A stretch of DNA of 64,000 nucleotides from Annona cherimola (lineage: Eukaryota > Streptophyta > Magnoliopsida > Magnoliales > Annonaceae). Positions 1-9,099 of the stretch are shown here, one piece after another. The stretch spans positions 47,230,012 to 47,294,011 of the forward strand of contig CM059971.1 of assembly GCA_030490835.1 (NCBI GenBank), written 5' to 3'. Each line of letters begins with the position of its first letter. Position 1 is the stretch's first letter. Under the pieces are notes generated by a model. That model made no database searches. It saw only the letters and a program-made list of their open reading frames with translations, and was not told the origin of the DNA. Position numbers and translations under genes: made by a program.

Positions 1-4
1 TGTG
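1..4 (+). repeat. Tail of a monomer cut by the window start
   Basis: The four bases tgtg are the normal end of the preceding monomer, as seen in the gtaatgtg before many later monomers. The array continues upstream of the window. Confidence 0.9.
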
Positions 5-44
5 AACGAGTAAACTTTAACGCATTCCAATAGATTCAAAACAA

Positions 45-53
45 CCGAATCGG
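45..53. other. CCGAATCGG dyad, once per most monomers
   Basis: CCGA and TCGG are perfect inverted arms around one central A. The site occurs once in most monomers at the same place and is lost in B, Q and S monomers, which read ccaaatcga there. The matching position of half 2 reads ttgagttgg, so the dyad belongs to half 1 only. It could be a protein-binding site; that is inference. Confidence 0.55.
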
Positions 54-67
54 ACGTAAGGAACTTC

Positions 68-83
68 AATAAATAAGAACTAG
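68..83 (+). other. AATAAA hexamer with stop codons in all three forward frames
   Basis: The conserved caataaataagaactag contains AATAAA at 68-73 and TAA (70-72), TAA (74-76) and TAG (81-83), one in each forward frame. Most monomers keep all three; B-type copies replace TAG with TAA of gaattaac in the same frame. This closes forward reading about every 233 bases. AATAAA matches the eukaryotic poly(A) signal, which may be chance in AT-rich DNA. Confidence 0.6.
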
Positions 84-108
84 CAACAATCCCTTGATTT
101 CGTTTACA

Positions 109-124
109 TTCGAACGACAACGGA
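109..124 (+). other. Degenerate CENP-B-box-like motif
   Basis: TTCGAACGACAACGGA resembles the CENP-B box core TTCGnnnnAnnCGGG: TTCG and the A at the ninth position fit, but CGG comes one base late and is followed by A instead of G. It is present in A, D, F, K and P-type monomers; class B reads ttcgaatgataacgaa and class C ttggaacgacaacaaa. Most likely a chance resemblance. Confidence 0.2.
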
Positions 125-134
125 TGACGTTAAA

Positions 135-253
135 GGCATTCAAATCGAATCAAATGAATTGAGTTGGATAGAATGAACTTTGATTATTTAGAATAGTGTA
201 CACCTCAATCTAATTGACTTAATTTTACTGAAATGAAAACGAGTAAACTTTAA
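135..253 (+). repeat. Half-monomer 2 (119 bp), CpG-poor half
   Basis: The second related half, from ggcattc to the base before the next cgcattc. It is five bases longer than half 1; the extra bases lie mainly around gtgtacaactcaatc, which faces the shorter agcaacaatccc of half 1. The stretch 148-239 has no CpG at all. The 114/119 alternation persists through the array, because monomer spacing never departs from 232-234. No isolated half-monomer was seen, so recombination has respected the dimer register. Confidence 0.82.
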
Positions 254-471
254 CGCATTCTAATAGATTCAAAACAACCAAATCGAACGTAAGGAACTTT
301 CAATAAATAAGAATTAACAACAATCCCTTGATTTTATTTACATTCGAATGATAACGAACGACCTTAAAAGCATTGAAATTGAATCAAATGAATTCAGTCG
401 GATAGAATGAACTTTGATTATTTAGAATAGTGTACAACTCAATCTAATTGACTTGATTTGACTGTAATGAG
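238..471 (+). repeat. Monomer class B (type copy, 234 bp)
   Basis: One of the most divergent classes. It has cattct, aaccaaatcgaacg, one extra T (gaactttcaat), gaattaacaac, gattttatttac, gaatgataacgaacg, ccttaaaagcattg and gaattcagtcgg. The extra T makes it 234 bases, which accounts for most of the excess over 233 in the mean spacing. Compared with class A, several differences are CpG losses: ccg to cca, tcgttt to ttattt, and aacgac to aatgat. It follows a class A-type tail almost without exception. Copies starting gaaaacgag (238, 3501, 7466, 8633, 9799 and others) form one sublineage; copies starting gagaacgag form the other. Confidence 0.9.
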
Positions 472-704
472 AACGAGTAAACTTTAACGCATTCTAATAG
501 ATTCAAAACAACCGAATCGGAAGTAAGGAACTTCAATAAATAAGAACTAGCAACAATCCCTTTATTTCGTTTGCATTGGAACGACAACAAATTTCATTAA
601 AGGCGTTCGAATCGAATCAACTGAATTCAGTCGGATAGAATGAACTGTGATTATTTAGAATAGTGTACAACTCGACCTAATTGACTTAATTTGACTGTAA
701 TGTG
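472..704 (+). repeat. Monomer class C (type copy)
   Basis: Defined by cattct, aaccgaatcggaag, tttatttcgtttgcattgg, caaatttcatt (or caaattacctt, caaatgacctt), ggcgttcgaatcgaatc, actgaattcagtcgg, gaactgtg and tcgacc/tcgatc with the tail ttaatttgactgtaatgt. It usually follows class B. The three spellings around caaat mark sublineages: caaatttcatt dominates 0-27 kb, while caaattacctt and caaatgacctt accompany classes G and H. Copies at 27292, 31255, 47578 and 62511 share the rarer aaagtcgttcg. Confidence 0.88.
606..616. other. TTCGAATCGAA dyad in class C monomers
   Basis: Five-base inverted arms TTCGA/TCGAA around a central A, generated in class C by cgttcgaatcgaatc. Other classes read attcaaatcgaatc and lose the perfect symmetry. 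First example; it recurs in class C-type middles. Confidence 0.5.
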
Positions 705-937
705 AACGAGTAAACTTTAACGCATTCCAATAGATTCAAAATGACCGAATCGGAGGTAAGGAACTTCAATAAATAAGAACTAGCAACAATCCCTTGATTT
801 CGTTTACATTCGAACGACAACGGATGACGTTAAAGGCATTCAAATCGAATCAAATGAATTGAGTTGGATAGAATGAACTTTGATTATTTAGGATAGTGTA
901 GAACTCAATCTAATTGACTTGATTTGTCTGTAATGTG
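705..937 (+). repeat. Monomer class D (type copy)
   Basis: Defined by gaccgaatcggagg (aacgaccg in most copies, aatgaccg here), ttgatttcgtttacattcg, gaattgagttgg, gaactttg, ttaggatagtgtagaactc and the tail ttgatttgtctgtaatgt. It normally follows class C and precedes class E or an E/C hybrid. Many D fronts are joined to class F rears (D/F: 5367, 13997, 14930, 19127, 21693), and one set is joined to a class A rear (11432). Confidence 0.85.
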
Positions 938-2335
938 AACGAATAAACTTTAACGCATTCCAATAGATTCAAAACTACCGAATCGGAGGTATGAACTTCA
1001 ATAAATAAGAACTAGCAACAATCCCTTTATTTCGTTTGCATTGGAACGACAACGAATGACGTTAAAGGCATTCAAATCGAATCAAATGAATTGAGTTGGA
1101 TAGAATGAACTTTGATTATTTAGAATAGTGTACAACTCAATCTAATTGACTTGATTTTACTGTAATGTGAACGAGTAAACTTTAACGCATTCCAATAGAT
1201 TCAAAACGACCGAATCGGAGGTAAGAAACTTCAATAAATAAGAACTAGCAACAATCCCTTGATTTCGTTTGCATACGAACGACAACGGATGACGGTAAAG
1301 GCATTCAAATTGAATCAAATGAATTGAGTCGGATAGAATGAACTTTGATTATTTAGAATAGTGTACAACTCAATCTAATTGACTTGATTTGACTGTAATA
1401 AGAACGAGTAAACTTTAACGCATTCTAATAGATTCAAAACAACCGAATCGGATGTAAGGAACTTTAATAAATAAGAACTAGCAACAATCCCTTTATTTCG
1501 TTTCCATTGGAACGACAACAAATGACCTTAAAGGCGTTCGAATCGAATCAAATGAATTCAGTCGGATAGAATGAACTGTGATTATTTAGAATAGTGTACA
1601 ACTCGATCTAATTGACTTAATTTGACTGTAGTGTGAACGAGTAAACTTTAACGCATTCCAATAGATTCAAAACAACCGAATCGGAGGTAAGGAACTTCAA
1701 TAAATAAGAACTAGCAACAATCCCTTTATTTCGTTTGCATTGGAACGACAACGGATGACGTTAAAGGCATTCAAATCAAATCAAATGAATTGAGTTGGAT
1801 AGAATGAACTTTGATTATTTAGAATAGTGTACACCTCAATCTAATTGACTTAATTTTACTGAAATGAGAACGAGTAAACTTTAACGCATTCTAATAGATT
1901 CAAAATAACCAAATCGAACGTAAGGAACTTTCAATAAATAAGAATTAACAACAATCCCTTGATTTTATTTACATTCGAATGATAACGAACGACCTTAAAA
2001 GCATTGAAATTGAATCAAATGAATTCAGTCGGATAGAATGAACTTTGATTATTTAGAATAGTGTACGACTCAATCTAATTGACTTCATTTGACTGTAATG
2101 AGAACGAGTAAACTTTAACGCATTCTAATAGATTCAAAACAACCGAATCGGAAGTAAGGAACTCCAATAAATAAGAACTAGCAACAATCCCTTTATTTCG
2201 TTTGCATTGGAACGACAACAAATGACCTTAAAGGCGTTCGAATCGAATCAACTGAATTCAGTCGGATAGAATGAACTTTGATTATTTAGAATAGTGTACA
2301 ACTCAATCTAATTGACTTAATTTGACTGTAATGTG

Positions 2336-2568
2336 AACGAATAAACTTTAACGCATTCCAATAGATTCAAAACAACCGAATCGGACGTAAGGAACTGCAA
2401 TAAATAAGAACTAACAACAATCTCTTGATTTCGTTTGCATACGAACGACAACGGATGACGGTAAAGGCATTCAAATTGAATCAAATGAATTGAGTCGGAT
2501 AGAATGAACTGTGATTATTTAGAATAGTGTACAACTCAATCTAATTGACTTGATTTGACTGCAATGAG
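2336..2568 (+). repeat. Monomer class G (type copy)
   Basis: Recognised by ggaactgcaataaa, gaactaacaacaatctc, tttgcatacgaacg, gatgacggtaaagg, attgaatc and gaattgagtcgg. It begins aacgaataaac and is usually flanked by class C on both sides. Copies: 17962, 28457, 30089, 32420, 34052, 38018, 48510, 49442, 56677 and 63443. G/F hybrids occur at 23093 and 25892. A D/G hybrid at 1170 has the D front and the G tttgcatacg/gacggt block. Confidence 0.86.
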
Positions 2569-2801
2569 AACGAGTAAACTTTGACGCATTCTAATAGATT
2601 CAAAACAACCGAATCGGAAGTAAGGAACTTCAATAAATAAGAACTAGCAACAATCCCTTTATTTCGTTTGCATTGGAACGACAACAAATTACCTTAAAGG
2701 CGTTCGAATCGAATCAACTGAATTCAGTCGGATAGAATGAACTGTGATTATTTAGAATAGTGTACAACTCGATCTAATTGACTTAATTTGACTGTAGTGT
2801 G

Positions 2802-3034
2802 AACGAGTAAACTTTAACGCATTCCAATAGATTCAAAACAACCGAATCGGAGGTAAGGAACTTCAATAAATAAGAACTAGCAACAATCCCTTTATTTCGT
2901 TTGCATTGGAACGACAACGGATGACGTTAAAGGCATTCAAATCAAATCAAATGAATTGAGTTGGATAGAATGAACTTTGATTATTTAGAATAGTGTACAA
3001 CTCAATCTAATTGACTTGATTTTACTGTAATGTG
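2802..3034 (+). repeat. Monomer class H (type copy)
   Basis: Preceded by gtagtgtg (or gtactgtg). It has aaccgaatcggagg, tttatttcgtttgcattgg, acaacggatgacgtt, gaattgagttgg, acaactcaatc and the tail ttgattttactgtaatgt. It resembles class E but starts with aacgag and has acggatg rather than acgaatg. It usually sits between C and F: 6300, 18428, 20527, 28923, 32886. Confidence 0.82.
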
Positions 3035-4200
3035 AACGAATAAACTTTAACGCATTCCAATAGATTCAAAACCACTGAATCGGAGGTAATGAACTTCAAT
3101 AAATAAGAACTAGCAACAATCCCTTGATTTCGTTTACATTCGAACGACAACGGATGACGTTAAAGGCATTCAAATCGAATCAAATGAATTCAGTCGGATA
3201 GAATGAACTGTGATTATTTAGGATAGTGTACAACTCAATCTAATTGACTTAATTTGTCTGTAATGTGAACGAGTAAACTTTAACGCATTCCAATAGATTC
3301 AAAACAACCGAATCGGACGTAAGGAACTTCAATAAATAAGAACTAGCAACAATCCCTTGATTTCGTTTACATTCGAACGACAACGGATGACGTTAAAGGC
3401 ATTCAAATCGAATCAAATGAATTGAGTTGAATAGAATGAACATTGATTATTTAGAATAGTGTACACCTCAATCTAATTGACTTAATTTTACTGAAATGAA
3501 AACGAGTAAACTTTAACGCATTCTAATAGATTCAAAACAACCAAATCGAACGTAAGAAACTTTCAATAAATAAGAATTAACAACAATCCCTTGATTTTAT
3601 TTACATTCGAATGATAACGAACGACCTTAAAAGCATTGAAATTGAATCAAATGAATTCAGTCGGATAGAATGAACTTTGATTATTTAGAATAGTGTACAA
3701 CTCAATCTAATTGACTTGATTTGACTGTAATGAGAACGAGTAAACTTTAACGCATTCTAATAGATTCAAAACAACCGAATCGGAAGTAAGGAACTTCAAT
3801 AAATAAGAACTAGCAACAATCCCTTTATTTCGTTTGCATTGGAACGACAACAAATTTCATTAAAGGCGTTCGAATCGAATCAACTGAATTCAGTCGGATA
3901 GAATGAACTGTGATTATTTAGAATAGTGTACAACTCGACCTAATTGACTTAATTTGACTGTAATGTGAACGAGTAAACTTTAACGCATTCCAATAGATTC
4001 AAAACGACCGAATCGGAGGTAAGGAACTTCAATAAATAAGAACTAGCAACAATCCCTTGATTTCGTTTACATTCGAACGACAACGGATGACGTTAAAGGC
4101 ATTCAAATCGAATCAAATGAATTGAGTTGGATAGAATGAACTTTGATTATTTAGGATAGTGTAGAACTCAACCTAATTGACTTGATTTGTCTGTAATGTG

Positions 4201-4433
4201 AACGAATAAACTTTAACGCATTCCAATAGATTCAAAACTCCCGAATCGGAGGTAAGGAACTTCAATAAATAAGAACTAGCAACAATCCCTTTATTTCGTT
4301 TGCATTGGAACGACAACGAATGACGTTAAAGGCATTCAAATCGAATCAAATGAATTGAGTTGGATAGAATGAACTTTGATTATTTAGAATAGTGTACAAC
4401 TCAATCTAATTGACTTGATTTTACTGTAATGTG
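4201..4433 (+). repeat. Monomer class E (type copy)
   Basis: Begins aacgaataaac instead of aacgagtaaac. It carries aactcccgaatcggagg, tttatttcgtttgcattgg, acgaatgacgtt, gaattgagttgg and the tail ttgattttactgtaatgt. The earlier copy at 938-1169 reads ctaccgaatcggaggtatg and is 232 bases because of a one-base loss. From 9333 onward the E front is often joined to a class C rear (E/C: 9333, 10499, 13764, 16562). Confidence 0.85.
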
Positions 4434-4666
4434 AACGAATAAACTTTAACGCATTCCAATAGATTCAAAACCACCGAATCGGAGGTAACGAACTTCAATA
4501 AATAAGAACTAGCAACAATCCCTTGATTTCGTTTACATTCGAACGACAACGGATGACGTTAAAGGCATTCAAATCGAATCAAATGAATTCAGTCGGATAG
4601 AATGAACTGTGATTATTTAGGATAGTGTACAACTCAATCTAATTGACTTAATTTGTCCGTAATGTG
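4434..4666 (+). repeat. Monomer class F (type copy)
   Basis: Begins aacgaataaac and has aaccac(c/t)gaatcggaggtaa, ttgatttcgtttacattcg, ggatgacgtt, gaattcagtcgg, gaactgtg, ttaggatagtgtacaactc and the tail ttaatttgtctgtaatgt. It closes many higher-order units and is followed by class A. Other copies are at 3035, 6533, 18661, 20760, 24492, 29156, 33119, 38950, 45946 and 57609. Confidence 0.85.
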
Positions 4667-6765
4667 AACGAGTAAACTTTAACGCATTCCAATAGATTCA
4701 AAACAACCGAATCGGACGTAAGGAACTTCAATAAATAAGAACTAGCAACAATCCCTTGATTTCGTTTACATTCGAACGACAACGGATGACGTTAAAGGCA
4801 TTCAAATCGAATCAAATGAATTGAGTTGGATAGAATGAACTTTGATTATTTAGAATAGTGTACACCTCAATCTAATTGACTTAATTTTACTGAAATGAGA
4901 ACGAGTAAACTTTAACGCATTCTAATAGATTCAAAACAACCAAATCGAACGTAAGGAACTTTCAATAAATAAGAATTAACAACAATCCCTTGATTTTATT
5001 TACATTCGAATGATAACGAACGACCTTAAAAGCATTGAAATTGAATCAAATGAATTCAGTCGGATAGAATGAACTTTGATTATTTAGAATAGTGTACAAC
5101 TCAATCTAATTGACTTGATTTGACTGTAATGAGAACGAGTAAACTTTAACGCATTCTAATAGATTCAAAACAACCGAATCGGAAGTAAGGAACTTCAATA
5201 AATAAGAACTAGCAACAATCCCTTTATTTCGTTTGCATTGGAACGACAACAAATTTCATTAAAGGCGTTCGAATCGAATCAACTGAATTCAGTCGGATAG
5301 AATGAACTGTGATTATTTAGAATAGTGTACAACTCGATCTAATTGACTTAATTTGACTGTAATGTGAACGAGTAAACTTTAACGCATTCCAATAGATTCA
5401 AAACGACCAAATCGGAGGTAAGGAACTTCAATAAATAAGAACTAGCAACAATCCCTTGATTTCGTTTACATTCGAACGACAACGGATGACGTTAAAGGCA
5501 TTCAAATCGAATCAAATGAATTCAGTCGGATAGAATGAACTGTGATTATTTAGGATAGTGTACAACTCAATCTAATTGACTTAATTTGTCTGTAATGTGA
5601 ACGAGTAAACTTTAACGCATTCCAATAGATTCAAAGCAACCGAATCGGACGTAAGGAACTTCAATAAATAAGAACTAGCAACAATCCCTTGATTTCGTTT
5701 ACATTCGAACGACAACGGATGACGTTAAAGGCATTCAAATCGAATCAAATGAATTGAGTTGGATAGAATGAACTTTGATTATTTAGAATAGTGTACACCT
5801 CAATCTAATTGACTTAATTTTACTGAAATGAGAACGAGTAAACTTTAACGCATTCTAATAGATTCAAAACAACCAAATCGAACGTAAGGAACTTTCAATA
5901 AATAAGAATTAACAACAATCCCTTGATTTTATTTACATTCGAATGATAACGAACGACCTTAAAAGCATTGAAATTGAATCAAATGAATTCAGTCGGATAG
6001 AATGAACTTTGATTATTTAGAATAGTGTACAACTCAATCTAATTGACTTGATTTGACTGTAATGAGAACGAGTAAACTTTAACGCATTCTAATAGATTCA
6101 AAACAACCGAATCGGAAGTAAGGAACTTCAATAAATAAGAACTAGCAACAATCCCTTTATTTCGTTTGCATTGGAACGACAACAAATTTCATTAAAGGCG
6201 TTCGAATCGAATCAACTGAATTCAGTCGGATAGAATGAACTGTGATTATTTAGAATAGTGTACAACTCGATCTAATTGACTTAATTTGACTGTAGTGTGA
6301 ACGAGTAAACTTTAATGCATTCCAATAGATTCAAAACAACCGAATCGGAGGTAAGGAACTTCAATAAATAAGAACTAGCAACAATCCCTTTATTTCGTTT
6401 GCATTGGAACGACAACGGATGACGTTAAAGGCATTCAAATCGAATCAAATGAATTGAGTTGGATAGAATGAACTTTGATTATTTAGAATAGTGTACAACT
6501 CAATCTAATTGACTTGATTTTACTGTAATGTGAACGAATAAACTTTAACGCATTCCAATAGATTCAAAACCACTGAATCGGAGGTAATGAACTTCAATAA
6601 ATAAGAACTAGCAACAATCCCTTGATTTCGTTTACATTCGAACGACAACGGATGACGTTAAAGGCATTCAAATCGAATCAAATGAATTCAGTCGGATAGA
6701 ATGAACTGTGATTATTTAGGATAGTGTACAACTCAATCTAATTGACTTAATTTGTCTGTAATGTG
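4667..6765 (+). repeat. Higher-order units of 4 and 5 monomers
   Basis: 4667-5599 is A B C D/F (933 bp). 5600-6765 is A B C H F (1,166 bp). In the first unit the D front is fused to an F rear, which shortens A B C D E F by two monomers. This is the expected product of unequal exchange between D and F. Confidence 0.8.
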
Positions 6766-9099
6766 AACGAGTAAACTTTAACGCATTCCAATAGATTCAA
6801 AACAACCGAATCGGACGTAAGGAACTTCAATAAATAAGAACTAGCAACAATCCCTTGATTTCGTTTACATTCGAACGACAACGGATGACGTTAAAGGCAT
6901 TCAAATCGAATCAAATGAATTGAGTTGGATAGAATGAACTTTGATTATTTAGAATAGTGTACACCTCAATCTAATTGACTTAATTTTACTGAAATGAGAA
7001 CGAGTAAACTTTAACGCATTCTAATAGATTCAAAATAACCAAATCGAACGTAAGGAACTTTCAATAAATAAGAATTAACAACAATCCCTTGATTTTATTT
7101 ACATTCGAATGATAACGAACGACCTTAAAAGCATTGAAATTGAATCAAATGAATTCAGTCGGATAGAATGAACTTTGATTATTTAGCATAGTGTACGACT
7201 CAATCTAATTGACTTCATTTGACTGTAATGAGAACGAGTAAACTTTAACGCATTCTAATAGATTCAAAACAACCGAATCGGAAGTAAGGAACTCCAATAA
7301 ATAAGAACTAGCAACAATCCCTTTATTTCGTTTGCATTGGAACGACAACAAATGACCTTAAAGGCGTTCGAATCGAATCAACTGAATTCAGTCGGATAGA
7401 ATGAACTTTGATTATTTAGAATAGTGTACACCTCAATCTAATTGACTTAATTTTACTGAAATGAAAACGAGTAAACTTTAACGCATTCTAATAGATTCAA
7501 AACAACCAAATCGAACGTAAGGAACTTTCAATAAATAAGAATTAACAACAATCCCTTGATTTTATTTACATTCGAATGATAACGAACGACCTTAAAAGCA
7601 TTGAAATTGAATCAAATGAATTCAGTCGGATAGAATGAACTTTGATTATTTAGAATAGTGTACAACTCAATCTAATTGACTTGATTTGACTGTAATGAGA
7701 ACGAGTAAACTTTAACGCATTCTAATAGATTCAAAACAACCGAATCGGACGTAAGGAACTTCAATAAATAAGAACTAGCAACAATCCCTTTATTTCGTTT
7801 GCATTGGAACGACAACAAATTTCATTAAAGGCGTTCGAATCGAATCAACTGAATTCAGTCGGATAGAATGAACTGTGATTATTTAGAATAGTGTACAACT
7901 CGACCTAATTGACTTAATTTGACTGTAATGTGAACGAGTAAACTTTAACGCATTCCAATAGATTCAAAACAACCGAATCGGACGTAAGGAACTTCAATAA
8001 ATAAGAACTAGCAACAATCCCTTGATTTCGTTTACATTCGAACGACAACGGATGACGTTAAAGGCATTCAAATCGAATCAAATGAATTGAGTTGGATAGA
8101 ATGAACTTTGATTATTTAGAATAGTGTACACCTCAATCTAATTGACTTAATTTTACTGAAATGAGAACGAGTAAACTTTAACGCATTCTAATAGATTCAA
8201 AATAACCAAATCGAACGTAAGGAACTTTCAATAAATAAGAATTAACAACAATCCCTTGATTTTATTTACATTCGAATGATAACGAACGACCTTAAAAGCA
8301 TTGAAATTGAATCAAATGAATTCAGTCGGATAGAATGAACTTTGATTATTTAGCATAGTGTACGACTCAATCTAATTGACTTCATTTGACTGTAATGAGA
8401 ACGAGTAAACTTTAACGCATTCTAATAGATTCAAAACAACCGAATCGGAAGTAAGGAACTCCAATAAATAAGAACTAGCAACAATCCCTTTATTTCGTTT
8501 GCATTGGAACGACAACAAATGACCTTAAAGGCGTTCGAATCGAATCAACTGAATTCAGTCGGATAGAATGAACTTTGATTATTTAGAATAGTGTACACCT
8601 CAATCTAATTGACTTAATTTTACTGAAATGAAAACGAGTAAACTTTAACGCATTCTAATAGATTCAAAACAACCAAATCGAACGTAAGGAACTTTCAATA
8701 AATAAGAATTAACAACAATCCCTTGATTTTATTTACATTCGAATGATAACGAACGACCTTAAAAGCATTGAAATTGAATCAAATGAATTCAGTCGGATAG
8801 AATGAACTTTGATTATTTAGAATAGTGTACAACTCAATCTAATTGACTTGATTTGACTGTAATGAGAACGAGTAAACTTTAACGCATTCTAATAGATTCA
8901 AAACAACCGAATCGGAAGTAAGGAACTTCAATAAATAAGAACTAGCAACAATCCCTTTATTTCGTTTGCATTGGAACGACAACAAATTTCATTAAAGGCG
9001 TTCGAATCGAATCAACTGAATTCAGTCGGATAGAATGAACTGTGATTATTTAGAATAGTGTACAACTCGACCTAATTGACTTAATTTGACTGTAATGTG
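6766..9099 (+). repeat. Tandem 5-monomer unit, two copies of 1,167 bp
   Basis: 6766-7932 and 7933-9099 have the same order A B C/A B C and share rare substitutions: ataaccaaatcg, tagcatagtgtacgactc and gacttcatttg. The C/A monomers (7233-7465 and 8400-8632) carry the same junction, so the hybrid formed before the duplication. The last C differs by cggacg against cggaag. Confidence 0.84.

Larger units (their letters stand above)
21..134 (+). repeat. Half-monomer 1 (114 bp), CpG-rich half
   Basis: The first of two related halves of the monomer, running from cgcattc to the base before ggcattc. Its first 46 bases match the first 46 of half 2 (135-180) at 32 positions without gaps. The following stretch gaacttcaataaataagaa aligns with gaactttgattatttagaa, and the approach to the next cattc aligns at 16 of 23 positions. 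This half holds 9 of the 11 CpG dinucleotides counted in 1-240. The 233-bp monomer therefore looks like a fixed dimer of an older unit of about 116 bp. Confidence 0.85.
5..237 (+). repeat. Monomer class A (type copy, 233 bp)
   Basis: Defined by cattcc, aaccgaatcggacg, ttgatttcgtttacattcg, ggatgacgtt, gaattgagttgg, gaactttg, tacacctcaatc and the tail ttaattttactgaaatga. It is normally followed by a class B monomer. Class A usually opens the higher-order units of the first 27 kb, so I use its start as the unit boundary. Variants carry cggagg, cgtacg (39-47 kb) or a cttcaacgc substitution (27758, 31721, 48044, 62977) that is a useful lineage marker. Confidence 0.9.
5..3267 (+). repeat. Higher-order unit of 14 monomers (3,263 bp)
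   Basis: Class order A B C D E D/G C H/A B C G C H F. The next unit restarts at 3268 with the same A B C D E order and the same private marks (gaaaacgag at the start of B, tcgacc in C), so 5-1169 and 3268-4433 are recent copies offset by 3,263 bases. Confidence 0.82.
3268..4666 (+). repeat. Higher-order unit of 6 monomers, A B C D E F
   Basis: 1,399 bp from the A start at 3268 to the base before the A start at 4667. This is the cleanest complete set of the six main classes, in what looks like the basic order for the left part of the array. Confidence 0.82.

Noticed and set aside
109..124. A true CENP-B box
   Set aside because: The core requires CGGG at positions 12-15; the sequence has ACGG there and A after it. 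Kept only as a weak resemblance.
125..132. TGACGTTA as a bZIP/CRE-type regulatory site
   Set aside because: It is one base from TGACGTCA and repeats once per A-type monomer, but with no gene nearby and many variants (gacggt, gaccttaa) I see no support for a regulatory role.
389..396. TGAATTCA palindrome as a functional element
   Set aside because: This perfect 8-base palindrome marks classes with gaattcag and is replaced by gaattgag in others. It is useful as a class marker (EcoRI site), but it is short and AT-rich.
938..1169. Truncated monomer or phase break
   Set aside because: The monomer is 232 bases because of a one-base loss in cggaggtatgaac. The same small effect is seen at 15863. 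Neither disturbs the array register.
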